Assembly: GCF_900115625.1 (NCBI RefSeq)
Contig: NZ_FOXD01000016.1
Location: 1 to 64,000 of the forward strand
Direction: 5' to 3'
Source: Salibacterium halotolerans
Lineage (GTDB): Bacteria > Bacillota > Bacilli > Bacillales > Marinococcaceae
Length of the DNA stretch: 64,000 nt
A model generated the notes under the pieces. It saw only the letters and a list, made by a program, of their open reading frames with translations. It had not been told where the DNA came from and ran no database searches. Made by a program: the position numbers and the translations under genes. Shown here piece after piece: positions 17,580 to 29,681 of this stretch (position 1 is the stretch's first letter; each line of letters begins with the position of its first letter).

Positions 17580-19334
17580 TTATTCCTTCTCCCGCTTCTT
17601 CGGGAAGGTTATGGTAAATATTGTACCTTTGTGCTTCGCGCTTTCCACATCAATGCTGCCGTGGTGGGCTTCAACCAGGTGTTTTACAATGGCAAGTCCC
17701 AGACCGGTTCCTCCTGAATTGCGGCTCCTGTCTTTATCCACACGGTAAAAGCGTTCAAAAATACGCGGCCACTCTTCCTTGCTGATGCCGATACCGGAAT
17801 CGGCTACAATGAACACAATGCTGTCCTTTTCCTGTCTCACTTCCGCTCGGATCGTTCCATTTTCCGGTGTGTAGGCGATCGCATTGTTCATTAAATTGAT
17901 TAAAATCTGTTTGATGCGGGCTGTATCACCATCCATCATGAGATCTTCCTCTTTATGGGAGTTCAGTTTTAACCCTTTGCCCCGCACCGATGGATATAAC
18001 AGTTCCATCACTTCATCAAATGTCCTTGTTACATTCACTTCCTGCCAGTTCAACTGAAAGAATTCCTGCTCAATATGGGACAGCTCCAGCAGATCACTAA
18101 TCAATCCCTGCAGCCTATCCCCTTCTTTCCAGATAATATCAAGGAACTGCTTCCTGGCGGTTTCGTCTTCCATGGCCCCGTCCAGTAGTGTCTCTGTGAA
18201 TCCTTTCAGGGAGGTGACCGGCGTTTTCAATTCATGGGAGACATTGGCGACAAAATCTTTGCGCACTTGTTCCAGCTTTTTCAGCTCCGTGATGTCGTGC
18301 AGAACCAAAACGATGCCGCGGAGTTGTTCTTTCTCACCTAAAATAGGAGCACCGTACACATCATAGTGATGCACTTCAATCCGCGAATTCAATTGTACCT
18401 GTTGTCTTATTTTTGTTTCTGTCAAAAAAATCTGCTGAATCAATTTAATCAGTGCCGTATCCTGAATCACTTCATGATAAACAAGATGGAGCCATTGATC
18501 GGTATCTGCGTCAAATATATCTTTGCAGTACTGGTTAATTAATGTGATATCGCCGCGGTCATTAATGAAAATCAGGCCGCTCCCCATATTGTCGATCAGA
18601 GCTTCCAGTCTTTCCTGCTGCGTTTGGTAGCGGGAGGTGATTTGATCCAGGTTGTAGGCAAGAATATTAATGGAACGGGTGAGCTGTCCTATTTCATCCC
18701 TGCTTTCCACGTATGTTCTTGCTTTAAAATTCCCCTTTGCCAATTCATTGGCTACATCTGTCACCTGACCAATCGGACGAGTCAGTTGATTGGTTATCCT
18801 GTAACTTAACGCCATAATAATAACAAATGCCACCGAGAAACTGATTCCTATAAAAAGCCAGATCCTCTGGTTAATGTCACCAAACCGTTCTACGGGCAGC
18901 GCAAGCCGGATATAGCCGCTCTCTCCATTGCGTGTATAGGGATAGGCATAAAACAGCGATTCATCCTCGTTGACCGAGCTGTATCTTATGTTCGTTCCAC
19001 CGGATTCATCCGCCTGTTCAATCTCGGGAACATGAATGTCTGTGGTTTCATCCGCACCTTCAGCTGTTTCGGCAAGGACTGTACCGTCGTTTCTTATGAT
19101 TGTCACCCTGACATCCAGACGATCCTGTATGTTTTCTGAAAACTGCTGCATGTCCTGTGTATCCATGTCTTCCATGGCAAGTGCTGCCAAAGCGGCTTCT
19201 TTTCCAAGCCTTTCTTCCAGCTGATCGACGTAAGAACCTTTCAAAAGCTGTCCTACCAGTACTCCCAAAGCTGCCAGCACAAATAAAATGACAATCAGAA
19301 TACCAAATATCAACCTTGTCCGAAATTTCATCAT
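17580..19334 (-). CDS. phoR: Sensor histidine kinase PhoR (phosphate regulon)
   Basis: 584 residues. Two membrane segments (about 8-30 and 158-180) bracket an acidic extracytoplasmic sensor domain. A HAMP domain (about 182-233), PAS domain (about 243-350), HisKA with phospho-acceptor H367 in FVANVSHELKTP, and HATPase with NLMNNAIAYTPENG complete the protein. It overlaps phoP by four bases (ATGA). The neighbouring mdh and the B. subtilis order support PhoR rather than another PhoR-like kinase such as WalK or ResE. Confidence 0.88.
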   Translation of the reverse strand: MMKFRTRLIFGILIVILFVLAALGVLVGQLLKGSYVDQLEERLGKEAALAALAMEDMDTQDMQQFSENIQDRLDVRVTIIRNDGTVLAETAEGADETTDIHVPEIEQADESGGTNIRYSSVNEDESLFYAYPYTRNGESGYIRLALPVERFGDINQRIWLFIGISFSVAFVIIMALSYRITNQLTRPIGQVTDVANELAKGNFKARTYVESRDEIGQLTRSINILAYNLDQITSRYQTQQERLEALIDNMGSGLIFINDRGDITLINQYCKDIFDADTDQWLHLVYHEVIQDTALIKLIQQIFLTETKIRQQVQLNSRIEVHHYDVYGAPILGEKEQLRGIVLVLHDITELKKLEQVRKDFVANVSHELKTPVTSLKGFTETLLDGAMEDETARKQFLDIIWKEGDRLQGLISDLLELSHIEQEFFQLNWQEVNVTRTFDEVMELLYPSVRGKGLKLNSHKEEDLMMDGDTARIKQILINLMNNAIAYTPENGTIRAEVRQEKDSIVFIVADSGIGISKEEWPRIFERFYRVDKDRSRNSGGTGLGLAIVKHLVEAHHGSIDVESAKHKGTIFTITFPKKREKE

Positions 19335-20044
19335 AGGTTGGCAGGCTCCTCAAACTTATAGCCGAGACCTCTCACCGTTTTGATATAAACAGGTTTCTTC
19401 GTGTTCGGTTCTATCTTCTCCCGGAGGTGGCTGATGTGGACATCCACGATTCTCGTATCACCTACAAATTCGTAGTGCCAAACCGCGTTCAAAAGCTGAT
19501 CTCTCGTCATCACCCGGCCTTTGTTGTTTGATAGATACAACAGCAGTTCAAATTCTTTCGGCGTCAGTTCAAGCTGATCTTCATTCACAAACACTTCATA
19601 GTTATCCGGATAAATCGTCAAATGGCCGATGACCATTCTGGCGTCATCGTGTCCTTCCTTTTCATCACCGGGTGCATATTGAATCCTCCGTAGAATGGCT
19701 TTCACCCGGGCAACCAGTTCTCTCGGGCTGAAAGGTTTAGTCATATAATCGTCGGCTCCAAGCTCCAGACCGAGCACTTTATCAAATTCCTCATCTTTTG
19801 CTGTCAGCATTAAAATGGGTACTTTTATTTTTTCCTGTCGTATCTCCCTGCAGACTTCCAGTCCATCCATTTCTGGAAGCATAAGATCCAGGACAACGAG
19901 ATCGTAGGTATTCGTTTTTATCTTTTCCATTGCTGACTGTCCATCCATAGCTGTATCCACTTCATACCCCGACTGGCCGAGATTGTAGGAAATCAATGTG
20001 ATGATGGATTCCTCATCATCCACAACTAACAGTTTATGAGACAT
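19331..20044 (-). CDS. phoP: Response regulator PhoP
   Basis: About 237 residues. The OmpR-type receiver has acidic residues DDEES, phospho-acceptor aspartate in LVVLDLMLPEMDG and the conserved lysine in MTKPFSPREL; a winged-helix DNA-binding domain follows (ELTPKEFELLLYL, VRGLGYKF). Partner of PhoR in the response to phosphate limitation. I chose the ATG at 20044 (MSHKLLVVDDE) with GGGGG five bases upstream; another ATG lies at 20056. A -10-like TATAGT with CTGACC 16 bases upstream may be the promoter. Confidence 0.9.
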   Translation of the reverse strand: MSHKLLVVDDEESIITLISYNLGQSGYEVDTAMDGQSAMEKIKTNTYDLVVLDLMLPEMDGLEVCREIRQEKIKVPILMLTAKDEEFDKVLGLELGADDYMTKPFSPRELVARVKAILRRIQYAPGDEKEGHDDARMVIGHLTIYPDNYEVFVNEDQLELTPKEFELLLYLSNNKGRVMTRDQLLNAVWHYEFVGDTRIVDVHISHLREKIEPNTKKPVYIKTVRGLGYKFEEPANL

Positions 20045-20141
20045 ATTATCCCCCATCCGGCCGAATTCCCCCTTATGAAAACGGCCACTATAATTAGACT
20101 GTTTTTCTGGTCAGCGGCTGCATCACACGCTTGTTTTTTCT

Positions 20142-20178
20142 AAAAAAGTCAGCTGTTTCCAAAAACAGCTGACTTTTC
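20142..20178 (-). terminator. Terminator after mdh
   Basis: Perfect 15-bp stem AAAAGTCAGCTGTTT/AAACAGCTGACTTTT with a 4-base loop, starting three bases after the mdh stop codon. It ends in T-runs on both strands and separates citZ-icd-mdh from phoPR. Confidence 0.9.
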
Positions 20179-20180
20179 AT

Positions 20181-21125
20181 TTATTCTTCTGGAAGAGCTT
20201 CCATGACGCTGCGGACAGAAGAGACAGACTTGGATAACGCAGCCTGTTCTTCTTCTGTCAGATCAAGTTCGATAATCCTTTCCATTCCATTACCGCCGAT
20301 AATGGTCGGAACACCAAGATAAAGGTCCGATTCTCCGTATTCGCCTTCCAGATAAGCGATCGAAGGCAGCACGCGTTTTTTGTCTTTCACGATGGCTTCC
20401 ACCATTTTCGTGAGAGATGCCGCCGGAGCGTAATACGCACTTCCGCTGCCGAGAAGGCCGACGATTTCGCCACCACCTTTGCGGGTCCGTTCCACGATGG
20501 CGTCAATACGGTCCTCTGAAAGGAGCTTGGTCAGCGGCACCCCGCCGGCATTGGAATAGCGTATAAGTGGTACCATATCATCGCCGTGGCCTCCCAAAAC
20601 AAATCCCTGTATATCTTCAACAGAAATACCGAGTTCCTGAGAGACAAAGGTTTGGAAGCGGGCGGTGTCAAGAACCCCCGACTGGCCGATAACACGGTTC
20701 TTTGGAAACCCGGATTCTTTATAGACGGCGTATGTCATGGCATCAGCCGGATTTGTCAAAACGATGATGCAGCACTCCGGAGAATGGTTAACCACCTGCC
20801 GGGTCACCGATTTCATGATGTTGGCATTTGTGTTCACGAGATCATCCCGGCTCATTCCAGGTTTCCGCGCAATACCCGCCGTAATGACTACTACATCGGA
20901 ACCTGCCGTGTCTTCGTAGTTCGATGTACCGGTAATGTTCACATCAGAGCCTTCCACCGGTGTCGCTTCAAGCATGTCCAATGCTTTTCCTTTTGTCGGA
21001 TCTTCCATACCCGGAACATCCACCAGCACGACATCCCCGAGTTCTTTCTGAGCCGTCATCAATGCGGTCGTTGCACCGGTAAAACCGGCGCCAATTACGG
21101 AAATCTTTCTGCGGTTAATTCCCAT
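20181..21125 (-). CDS. mdh: Malate dehydrogenase
   Basis: 314 residues. LDH-like malate dehydrogenase that oxidises malate to oxaloacetate with NAD in the TCA cycle. Nucleotide-binding [10 protein letters not shown] near residue 12, substrate-binding arginines in [10 protein letters not shown], and catalytic histidine in [14 protein letters not shown] precedes the ATG. Last gene of citZ-icd-mdh, 16 bases after icd. Confidence 0.96.
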   Translation of the reverse strand: MGINRRKISVIGAGFTGATTALMTAQKELGDVVLVDVPGMEDPTKGKALDMLEATPVEGSDVNITGTSNYEDTAGSDVVVITAGIARKPGMSRDDLVNTNANIMKSVTRQVVNHSPECCIIVLTNPADAMTYAVYKESGFPKNRVIGQSGVLDTARFQTFVSQELGISVEDIQGFVLGGHGDDMVPLIRYSNAGGVPLTKLLSEDRIDAIVERTRKGGGEIVGLLGSGSAYYAPAASLTKMVEAIVKDKKRVLPSIAYLEGEYGESDLYLGVPTIIGGNGMERIIELDLTEEEQAALSKSVSSVRSVMEALPEE

Positions 21126-21141
21126 CTGCCGGACCTCCTAT

Positions 21142-22413
21142 TTACTGCATGTTTTTGATTAATTCGTCACCGAACTCGGAGCATTTCACTTCTCTTGCTC
21201 CGTCCATCAAACGTGCAAAGTCATAAGTAACCACTTTGCTGCCAATCGTCTTATCCATGGATGAAAGAACAAGATCAGCCGCTTCGTTCCATCCAAGGTG
21301 GCGCAGCAGAAGTTCACCGGAAAGAATGAGGGAGGACGGATTCACTTTGTCCATTCCTGCATACTTCGGTGCCGTACCGTGCGTCGCTTCAAAAATAGCA
21401 TGACCGGATTCGTAGTTAATATTCGCGCCGGGAGCGATACCGATGCCGCCGACCTGTGCCGCAAGCGCGTCGGATACATAGTCCCCGTTCAGGTTCATCG
21501 TCGCTACCACATCAAATTCTTTCGGGCGGGTCAGGATCTGCTGGAGGAAGATGTCGGCGATTGCGTCTTTGATAATGATTTTGCCGTCCGCTTTTGCTTT
21601 ATCTTCTGCGGCATTTGCAGCTTCTTTGCCTTCTTTTTCGACAATCTCATCATATTCCTGCCAGGTAAAGACTTTGTCGCCGTATTCGCGCTCGGCCAGT
21701 TCATATCCCCACGCCTTAAATGCGCCTTCCGTGAACTTCATAATGTTACCTTTATGAACTAGCGTCACACTCTCGAGACCTTCTTCGAGTGCATAATCAA
21801 TAGCGGCACGGATCAGTCGTTCGCTGCCTTCTTTTGACACAGGCTTAATGCCGATACCGGATGTTTCGGGAAAGCGGATGTTTTCTGCTCCCATTTCATT
21901 CTGAAGAAAATCAATGACTTTCTTTACTTCAGATGATCCTTCCTTATATTCAATGCCGGCATAAATATCTTCTGTGTTTTCACGAAAAATAGCCATATTC
22001 ACATCTTCCGGATTCTTTACCGGGGATGGCACACCGGTAAAGTGGCGGACCGGGCGGAGGCATGTGAAGAGGTCCAGCTTTTGACGGAGTGCCACGTTTA
22101 GGGAACGGATGCCGCCGCCGATCGGCGTACTGAGCGGTCCTTTGATGGCAATCAGGTATTCACGAATGGTCTCAAGGGACTCGTCCGGGAGCCATTCGCC
22201 GGTGTTGTTATACGCTTTTTCTCCGACGAGGGTTTCTTTCCAGTGGATTTTCTTCTTGCCGTTATAGGCTTTTTCCACTGCCGCATCAAGGACACGGCTC
22301 GCTGCCGCCCAGATGTCAGGTCCGGTTCCGTCTCCTTCAATGTAAGGAACAACCGGCTCATCCGGTACATTCAATACTCCATTTTGTGTTGTGATTTTTT
22401 CTCCTTCAGCCAT
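21142..22413 (-). CDS. icd: Isocitrate dehydrogenase (NADP)
   Basis: 423 residues. Homodimeric NADP-dependent enzyme converting isocitrate to 2-oxoglutarate. [11 protein letters not shown] near the N-terminus, substrate loop [13 protein letters not shown], and the metal-site region [17 protein letters not shown] are present. The chain is longer and more acidic than some homologues, in keeping with the acid-rich proteome. Middle gene of the TCA operon. Confidence 0.96.
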   Translation of the reverse strand: MAEGEKITTQNGVLNVPDEPVVPYIEGDGTGPDIWAAASRVLDAAVEKAYNGKKKIHWKETLVGEKAYNNTGEWLPDESLETIREYLIAIKGPLSTPIGGGIRSLNVALRQKLDLFTCLRPVRHFTGVPSPVKNPEDVNMAIFRENTEDIYAGIEYKEGSSEVKKVIDFLQNEMGAENIRFPETSGIGIKPVSKEGSERLIRAAIDYALEEGLESVTLVHKGNIMKFTEGAFKAWGYELAEREYGDKVFTWQEYDEIVEKEGKEAANAAEDKAKADGKIIIKDAIADIFLQQILTRPKEFDVVATMNLNGDYVSDALAAQVGGIGIAPGANINYESGHAIFEATHGTAPKYAGMDKVNPSSLILSGELLLRHLGWNEAADLVLSSMDKTIGSKVVTYDFARLMDGAREVKCSEFGDELIKNMQ

Positions 22414-22463
22414 AACAAAAACCTCCTGTATTTATAATTCAAAGGTATGAAAAGTTAAACGTA

Positions 22464-23579
22464 CTACCGCTTTTCCACCGGAATGTATTCCTGCTTATCC
22501 GGACCAACATACTCTGCACGCGGACGGATAAGCCGGTTATCGGCATACTGTTCAAGAATGTGCGCGAGCCATCCGGAAACCCGGCTTGTCGCGAAAATCG
22601 GGGTGAACAGATCATGGTCGATGCCCAGACTGTGGTAGACAGAAGCAGAATAGAAATCCACGTTCGGAAGCAGTCCCTTTTCTTTCGTGACAATATCTTC
22701 GATTTTCAGGGACATGTCATACCATTTGGATTCTCCTGTAATTTCTGTCAGCCTGCGCGACATATCACGAAGGTGTTTGGCGCGCGGATCCCCGTTTTTG
22801 TATACGCGGTGGCCGAAGCCCATGATTTTTTCTTTATTATCAAACATTTTCTGAATGTAATCGTCGACACGATCGGTATCTCCAATATCAGAAAGCATAG
22901 CCATTACTCTTTCATTGGCTCCGCCGTGAAGCGGTCCTTTCAAAGCGCCGATGGCCGATGTGACACCGGAATAAATATCGGACAGTGTTGCCACGCAGAC
23001 ACGGGCGGTGAATGTTGAAGCATTCAATTCGTGGTCGGCATGCAGAACCAACGCTTTATTAAAGGCGGTCACCGATGTTTCATCCGGTTCCTCTCCATTC
23101 AGCATATAAAGAAAGTTTGCTGCAAAACTCAACGTGTCCTTTGGTGCGACCGGCTCTTTTCCATCCCGTATTCTGCTGAATCCGGTAACAATAGCAGGTA
23201 TTTTAGCCTGCAGGCGGACAGCCTTCTGCTTGTTGGCTTCTTCTGTCATTTCATCCGCTTCATCATCATAAAGACCAAGCTGGGACACTGCGGTTCTCAG
23301 TGCTGCCATAGGGTGAACTTCGGAAGTTTTGTAGGCCTTCATGTACTGAAGCACCTCATCCGGAACCTCCATATTGTCAGCCAGATCTTTTGTCAGTTCA
23401 TCCAGTTCACTTTTCTTTGGAAGACGGCCGTTCCACAGCAGAAAAATGACTTCTTCAAAGGAAGCATTTTCAGCCAGGTCGTCGATATTGTAACCTTGAT
23501 ACGTTAATACATCATCAATAATGGAACTCACGCTCGATGATGTTGCGACTATACCTTCAAGACCACGGGTTGCGCTCAT
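22464..23579 (-). CDS. citZ: Citrate synthase
   Basis: About 371 residues. It condenses acetyl-CoA with oxaloacetate. Active-site segments are LHADHELNASTF, GFGHRVYKNGDPRA and the aspartate in NVDFYSASVYHSLG. I chose the ATG at 23579 (MSATRGLEGI) because AAAGGAGAGG lies just upstream; a longer reading to 23744 would add 55 unrelated residues across the leader. First gene of citZ-icd-mdh, with a good promoter about 210 bases upstream. Confidence 0.96.
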   Translation of the reverse strand: MSATRGLEGIVATSSSVSSIIDDVLTYQGYNIDDLAENASFEEVIFLLWNGRLPKKSELDELTKDLADNMEVPDEVLQYMKAYKTSEVHPMAALRTAVSQLGLYDDEADEMTEEANKQKAVRLQAKIPAIVTGFSRIRDGKEPVAPKDTLSFAANFLYMLNGEEPDETSVTAFNKALVLHADHELNASTFTARVCVATLSDIYSGVTSAIGALKGPLHGGANERVMAMLSDIGDTDRVDDYIQKMFDNKEKIMGFGHRVYKNGDPRAKHLRDMSRRLTEITGESKWYDMSLKIEDIVTKEKGLLPNVDFYSASVYHSLGIDHDLFTPIFATSRVSGWLAHILEQYADNRLIRPRAEYVGPDKQEYIPVEKR

Positions 23580-23791
23580 ACCTACCTCTCCTTTACTCGA
23601 AAATAAAAGACCAGCGTCTGCTAAAAGAAAATGCTTACAATTCACACTTCCCGTCCCTGCTGCATGTACCGGCGGAATCATTAGAATACTCAGTCTGTTC
23701 CCGGTATAAACAGCTGCTTGGGTCTTCCGTCTAAAAATCACCAATTACTTCGGACTTACCATCTATGTAAGAAGGACGGTGTATCCGTTCC

Positions 23792-23820
23792 ATTATAAAC
23801 ATTTTTAAAGAAGTTGTGAA
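23792..23820 (-). promoter_or_regulatory. Sigma-A promoter of citZ
   Basis: TTCACA (23815-23820) and TATAAT (23792-23797) on the minus strand with a 17-base spacer. It implies a leader of about 205 nt before citZ. I looked for a CcpC dyad (ATAA-N7-TTAT) nearby and did not find a perfect one. Confidence 0.75.
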
Positions 23821-23840
23821 TGTAAACAGGCTTATTTTGT

Positions 23841-24314
23841 TCAACCGCCGGCCGATGAGAAAAATTCCACAGCTTTCATGGCCGCATAAGCTATGCCTGC
23901 ACCGATTAACGGCCCTACAGCGACCCCGTTGAAGAGAGCGACCGCCAGTATGGTCCCAATCACAAGTACGGCGGTAATATGCGGGTCATTCTGCAGCAGT
24001 ACCACGCCGCCTTTTGCGATTAACGCTACAAATATACCGGAAGCAAGAGCTATCCAGGCATAATACGATTTTACTGCCTCACTAAGCTGTTTAAAACCAA
24101 TTTCACCGGTCACAATCGGTACTAAAACAGAGACGGTAAGAATAGTCACAGCAATTGGAATACCTTTTGCCTGTAAAAACGGGAATGCTTTGTCTCCCAT
24201 ACCGGTCCATTTCAAAAGAAGCAGGATACCGACTGCGGCTATCAGTGTTTGATTTTTCCCAAGTAGTCCGACCGCAAGCAGAATAAGCATAAAAACGGTT
24301 GCCTGCGATATCAA
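23841..24314 (-). CDS. ytwI: DUF441 / UPF0756 membrane protein YtwI
   Basis: About 157 residues with four or five hydrophobic segments, matching the DUF441 family (GLLGKNQTLIAAVGILLLLK, KQLSEAVKSYYAW). Function unknown. I chose the TTG at 24314 (product MISQATVFML), which places GGAAGG about 12 bases upstream and matches the family's N-terminus; ATG at 24326 has no room for a ribosome-binding site. It lies between citZ and fxsA, as in B. subtilis. Confidence 0.85.
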   Translation of the reverse strand: MISQATVFMLILLAVGLLGKNQTLIAAVGILLLLKWTGMGDKAFPFLQAKGIPIAVTILTVSVLVPIVTGEIGFKQLSEAVKSYYAWIALASGIFVALIAKGGVVLLQNDPHITAVLVIGTILAVALFNGVAVGPLIGAGIAYAAMKAVEFFSSAGG

Positions 24315-24399
24315 CGATTCGTACATCCTTCCACATAGACTTCGTTATTATCCTACCACATCTACATCATTTCTGTCATGTTTCAACAGACTGCCCGGT

Positions 24400-24795
24400 T
24401 TATTTTCTATTCAGAAACACAATGCTGCCGCTGCTCATCAGTTTCTTGAATACTTTCTGCAGGAGGGCTTTCACAATCCCCCTTGTATAGGGAATGAGCA
24501 GGAAGAAGCCTGCAGCATCTGTAATAAAACCGGGAGTGAGAAGCACAGCGCCGCCTATCAGTATGCAGATACCATCCAGAGCAAGAGATCCGGGGATTTC
24601 ATTGTTCTGCATCTGCAGACGTGCGGTGCGCAGTGTTTCCATTCCTTCTCTTCTGGCAAGCCATGCACCGAGGAGGCCTGTCAGGATGATCAGCAGAATG
24701 GTGGGCCATACCCCTATAATGTTCCCGGAAAGGATGAGTATCCCTATTTCAAAAGCCGGGACGATAATCAAAAGCAGCAGGAGCCATCTCCCCAT
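24400..24795 (-). CDS. fxsA: FxsA family membrane protein
   Basis: 131 residues. Hydrophobic N-terminal half with paired membrane segments, then WLARREGMETLR and a second hydrophobic pair containing GAVLLTPGFITDAAGF, which is diagnostic of FxsA. In E. coli overexpression of FxsA blocks phage T7 exclusion; the role in Bacilli is unknown. AGGAGG precedes the ATG. It is about 50 bases after pyk on the same strand. Confidence 0.9.
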   Translation of the reverse strand: MGRWLLLLLIIVPAFEIGILILSGNIIGVWPTILLIILTGLLGAWLARREGMETLRTARLQMQNNEIPGSLALDGICILIGGAVLLTPGFITDAAGFFLLIPYTRGIVKALLQKVFKKLMSSGSIVFLNRK

Positions 24796-24846
24796 TGTTA
24801 ACAGACCTCCTCATGATGAATGGTGTTTCACGAATACCTGTGTTCT

Positions 24847-26601
24847 TTAAAGGACACTTGCATGGCCGCGGTAAAGATCCCCGCGTGCGCTGTCCACTGT
24901 TACCTCTTCTCCGTCTTCAAAGAGATTCATCGCACCTTCCACTCCTACAACAACCGGTGTTCCAAGGTTCAGCCCGACTACTGCGGCATGGGACGTCAAT
25001 CCACCTTCCTCGGTCACGACGGCCGCCGCCTTTTCAAAAGCCGGCACCATATCCTTGTCTGTATTGTACGTAACGAGAACGTTTCCGGCCTGCACTTTTT
25101 CATTTGCTTCTTCCGCGGTGCGGGCTGTCACGACATGACCGGACGCAGTCCTGCGGCCGATGCCCTGTCCTTTACCAATCACCTCACCGATGACATGGAC
25201 TTTCATGATGTTGGTTGTTCCCGTCTCGCCAACAGGAACGCCGGCTGTAATAACAACCAGATCGCCATGGCTGACAAGATCCGCTCTCAATGACTCATAC
25301 ACTGTGCTGTCGAGCATTTCATCTGTTGTCTCCGCTTTCTGGCCGAGAAGCGGTGTTACTCCCCAGACAAGGGAAAGCCGGCGGTATACTTTTTCATTGC
25401 TCGTTACTGCGACAATTGGTGATTCCGGTCTGTACTTGGATACGATTTTTGCGGTATAGCCGCTTTCGGTAGCAGTCAGAATCGCTGCTGCATCCAGGTC
25501 ATGCGCGGTATGGGATACAGACTGACTGATCGAATTGGTGATGGAACGGTGACTTTCTTTTTTGCGCTGGTCCAGAATCGTTTCATACTTCAGGGCGGAT
25601 TCGGCCTTCACAGCGATATTTCTCATCGTCTGCACAGCCTCTTCCGGGTAGTCTCCGGCAGCTGTTTCACCTGAGAGCATGATGGCATCGGTGCCGTCAA
25701 AAATGGCATTGGCCACGTCGCTTGCTTCCGCGCGTGTAGGCCTTGGATTCCACTGCATCGAATCGAGCATTTGAGTGGCTGTAATGACAGGCTTGGCCGA
25801 TGTGTTGCAGTGTTTGATCAGCTCTTTCTGGGCGAGCGGCACATCTTCCGCCGGAATTTCTACGCCGAGGTCCCCGCGCGCAACCATTAAGCCATCTGCG
25901 ACTTCCAGAATGTCATCGATATTTTCGATTCCTTCCTGATTTTCGATTTTCGGAATGATCTGGATGTCTTCCGCGCCTTTCTCCTCCAAGATTTCTCTGA
26001 TATCCAAAACATCGGACGGACGGCGTACAAAGGAAGCGGCGATAAAGTCCACACTCTGCTCCACGCCGAATTTAATATCTTCAGCGTCTTTCTCTGTGAT
26101 CCCGGGCAGATTGACTTTCACGTTTGGAAGGTTTACCCCTTTTTTGTTCTTCAGCTCTCCGTTATTCAATACTTTGGTCTTCACGTCACTTCCCATGATT
26201 TCTGTGACTTCAAGTTCAATCAGACCGTCATCAAGAAGTATCTTCTTGCCCGGCTCCAGGTCCTCTGCTATGCCGGGATATGTAACAGAAATTTTGTCTT
26301 TTGTACCTGTCACCTCTTCCGGCGATACAATCAGCTGCTGACCTTCTTCCAGATTGATAACCCCGTCTTCCATCGTATGCGTACGAACTTCGGGACCTTT
26401 CGTATCAAGCAGGATGCCGACATTTTTTCCGGTTTCGGCAGCAATTTCACGAATGGTGTCAATGCGTCCTTTATGTTCATCAAAATCTCCGTGGGAAAAA
26501 TTCAGGCGTGCTACATTCATTCCTGCTTCGATAAGCTTTCTTATCATGTCCGGTGATTCACTCGCCGGTCCTATCGTACATACAATCTTTGTTTTTCTCA
26601 T
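24847..26601 (-). CDS. pyk: Pyruvate kinase with C-terminal PEP-utilising domain
   Basis: About 584 residues. TIM-barrel core with [21 protein letters not shown], the metal site [12 protein letters not shown] and TATQMLDSM. An extra C-terminal domain has [11 protein letters not shown], the swivelling-domain motif found in Bacillus and Geobacillus enzymes. I chose the second of two adjacent ATGs (26601, MRKTKIV) because the spacing from GGAGG is better. Co-transcribed with pfkA, 59 bases upstream. Confidence 0.96.
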   Translation of the reverse strand: MRKTKIVCTIGPASESPDMIRKLIEAGMNVARLNFSHGDFDEHKGRIDTIREIAAETGKNVGILLDTKGPEVRTHTMEDGVINLEEGQQLIVSPEEVTGTKDKISVTYPGIAEDLEPGKKILLDDGLIELEVTEIMGSDVKTKVLNNGELKNKKGVNLPNVKVNLPGITEKDAEDIKFGVEQSVDFIAASFVRRPSDVLDIREILEEKGAEDIQIIPKIENQEGIENIDDILEVADGLMVARGDLGVEIPAEDVPLAQKELIKHCNTSAKPVITATQMLDSMQWNPRPTRAEASDVANAIFDGTDAIMLSGETAAGDYPEEAVQTMRNIAVKAESALKYETILDQRKKESHRSITNSISQSVSHTAHDLDAAAILTATESGYTAKIVSKYRPESPIVAVTSNEKVYRRLSLVWGVTPLLGQKAETTDEMLDSTVYESLRADLVSHGDLVVITAGVPVGETGTTNIMKVHVIGEVIGKGQGIGRRTASGHVVTARTAEEANEKVQAGNVLVTYNTDKDMVPAFEKAAAVVTEEGGLTSHAAVVGLNLGTPVVVGVEGAMNLFEDGEEVTVDSARGDLYRGHASVL

Positions 26602-26660
26602 CATTGTCCTCCTCTTCTAAACAGCTCCAATTATACCACAGTTCCCTTTCTTAACGCCTG

Positions 26661-27626
<966 letters not shown>

Positions 27627-27666
27627 TCACACCCTCATTTAAAAAGTTATTGTTACCTTTTAGACA

Positions 27667-27695
27667 AGTATAACATGCAGCGTTCCTATCAAGAA
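27667..27695 (-). promoter_or_regulatory. Probable promoter of pfkA-pyk
   Basis: Extended -10 TGTTATACT (hexamer at 27667-27672 on the minus strand) with a weak TTCTTG 17 bases upstream. The -35 overlaps the T-run of the accA terminator. Confidence 0.5.
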
Positions 27696-27726
27696 AAAAT
27701 GCTTCCCGAAGAGTTCAGAAAGCATT
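27693..27726 (-). terminator. Terminator after accA
   Basis: AATGCTT/AAGCATT stem with a partly paired loop, followed on the minus strand by TTTTTTC, starting a few bases after the accA stop codon. Confidence 0.75.
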
Positions 27727-27730
27727 GGTG

Positions 27731-28714
27731 TTAGTCACCGGAAGATACAGCGCTTTCACCGGTCGTCTGTCCAATTCGTTTATATTTTTCCCAGCGCTCC
27801 TGTACCAATTGTTCTGCCGGTTGATTCCGCAGAGTATGTAACGAACGCTCCAGTACATCATCTATGTAGGCAGCCTGCTGTTTCAAGTCTTTATGCGCTC
27901 CGCCTCTTACTTCCGGAACCATTTCATCGATCACACCCAGGTCTTTCAGGTCGGGAGCAGTAATACGCATTGTTTCGGATGCCTGCTTCGCAAACGAGCC
28001 ATCTTTCCAAAGAATGGAAGATGCTCCTTCCGGTGAAATCACGGAGTACGTGGAGTTTTCAAGCATATGAATATAATTTCCTACACCAAGACCCAAGGCT
28101 CCACCGCTTCCGCCTTCACCTATAACCAGGCAGACGACAGGCACTTTCAGCCCTGCCATTTCGGCAAGATTACGGGCTATCGCTTCACTCTGTCCGCGCT
28201 CTTCCGCGGCTTTCCCCGGGAACGCCCCTTTTGTATCAATAAAAGTAATAACCGGACGGGAAAATTTCTCCGCCTGCTTCATCAGACGAAGCGACTTGCG
28301 GTATCCTTCCGGATGCGGCATACCGAAATTCCGTCTAAGGTTTTCTTTCGTATCTTTTCCACGCTGATGGCCGATAACCGTCACCGGCACCCCTTTATAA
28401 CGGGCAATGCCTCCTACGACAGCTTCGTCATCGCCATAGAGCCGGTCCCCGTGCATTTCGAGAAAATCAGTGAACAGTTCATCGATGTAATCCAGGGTTG
28501 TCGGACGCTCACTGTGCCTGGCAACCTGTACCCGCTGCCACGGCTGAAGATTACCGTAAATATCTTTCTCGAGCTGTTCGAGACGCTCTTCCAGCCTGGT
28601 GATTTCGGTGGAGAGGTCGATATCTTTCTCCTCTGTAAACGACTTAAGTTCCGCAATCTTTTCCTTTAGTTCAACAACCGGTTTTTCAAACGGAAGATAG
28701 CTGTGCACGTTCAC
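27731..28714 (-). CDS. accA: Acetyl-CoA carboxylase carboxyltransferase subunit alpha
   Basis: 327 residues. With AccD it transfers the carboxyl group from biotin to acetyl-CoA, the first step of fatty-acid synthesis. Crotonase-fold core with [44 protein letters not shown] and [10 protein letters not shown]. The N-terminus is a coiled coil. The start codon is GTG, overlapping the accD stop by four bases (GTGA), so translation of the two subunits is coupled. Confidence 0.96.
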   Translation of the reverse strand: MNVHSYLPFEKPVVELKEKIAELKSFTEEKDIDLSTEITRLEERLEQLEKDIYGNLQPWQRVQVARHSERPTTLDYIDELFTDFLEMHGDRLYGDDEAVVGGIARYKGVPVTVIGHQRGKDTKENLRRNFGMPHPEGYRKSLRLMKQAEKFSRPVITFIDTKGAFPGKAAEERGQSEAIARNLAEMAGLKVPVVCLVIGEGGSGGALGLGVGNYIHMLENSTYSVISPEGASSILWKDGSFAKQASETMRITAPDLKDLGVIDEMVPEVRGGAHKDLKQQAAYIDDVLERSLHTLRNQPAEQLVQERWEKYKRIGQTTGESAVSSGD

Positions 28715-29586
28715 TCCCCCCCCTCTGTTGTTTCTTTATAGTTATGAAAATCAAGTACTGTTGACAGTTCCTGTTTCAACTGGTTTCTCGGAATCACACG
28801 GTCGAGATGCCCGTGCTGCAGCAGAAATTCCGCCGTCTGGAAATCCTCCGGCAGCTCTTCCCGGATCGTTTCTTCTATGACACGGCGTCCGGCAAAACCT
28901 ATCATTGCCTTTGGTTCCGCGAAATTATAGTCCCCGAGAGACGCAAAACTGGCGGATACTCCGCCGGTTGTCGGATCTGTCATCACCGAAATATACAAGA
29001 GACCCGCTTCATCCATCCGTTTCAGCGCAGCGCTTGTCTTCGCCATCTGCATAAGGCTTAAGACTCCTTCCTGCATACGGGCGCCGCCTGAAGCCGAAAA
29101 CATAATAAAAGGACGTTGTTTCTCCAGCGCACGTTCAACAGCACGAGTGATTTTCTCCCCGGCTCCCGATCCCATACTTCCCATCCGGAATCTCTTGTCC
29201 ATGACAGCCAGCACCACAGGGCAGTCACTCATATATCCTTCACCGGTAACCACTGCTTCATTCAACCCAGTCTTCTGACGGTCTTTTTCCAGCTTTTCCT
29301 CGTATTCCGGGAAATCAAGCGGATCCGCAGAAGCAATATTCTGGTCATATTCTTCAAATGTCCCGTCATCGAGCAGAAATTGAATACGGTCATGTGCATT
29401 CATCGGCAGGTGATGACCGCAGCTGAAACAGACCATGTGATGTTTTTTCAGTTCTTTCGTGTAGATAATGGACCGGCACTGGGGACATTTTGTCATGACA
29501 CCGCTGTTCATTTGAGCGGGCTGTTCACGGTCGGATGGAATCGTCGCGTATTTTCTTTTTTTGTTGAAAAAGTCTTTTAATGACAC
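28711..29586 (-). CDS. accD: Acetyl-CoA carboxylase carboxyltransferase subunit beta
   Basis: 291 residues. N-terminal zinc finger with two CxxC pairs (CPQC and CFSC, about residues 34-57), followed by the carboxyltransferase core with [11 protein letters not shown] and [12 protein letters not shown]. The start codon is GTG, with AGAAGG upstream. It forms a two-gene unit with accA; a terminator separates it from the malic enzyme gene upstream. Confidence 0.96.
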   Translation of the reverse strand: MSLKDFFNKKRKYATIPSDREQPAQMNSGVMTKCPQCRSIIYTKELKKHHMVCFSCGHHLPMNAHDRIQFLLDDGTFEEYDQNIASADPLDFPEYEEKLEKDRQKTGLNEAVVTGEGYMSDCPVVLAVMDKRFRMGSMGSGAGEKITRAVERALEKQRPFIMFSASGGARMQEGVLSLMQMAKTSAALKRMDEAGLLYISVMTDPTTGGVSASFASLGDYNFAEPKAMIGFAGRRVIEETIREELPEDFQTAEFLLQHGHLDRVIPRNQLKQELSTVLDFHNYKETTEGGE

Positions 29587-29614
29587 GAGGACACCTTCTT
29601 TTATCGTCTGTATG

Positions 29615-29651
29615 TGAAAACAGGAAGCCGCCTTTTTTACAGGCAGCTTCC
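29615..29651 (-). terminator. Terminator after the malic enzyme gene
   Basis: GGAAGCTGCC/GGCGGCTTCC stem (one G-T pair) with a 9-base loop, followed on the minus strand by TGTTTTC. Confidence 0.7.
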
Positions 29652-29681
29652 GGGCTTTTTCCTCTCCGGTTTTCTTCCCTG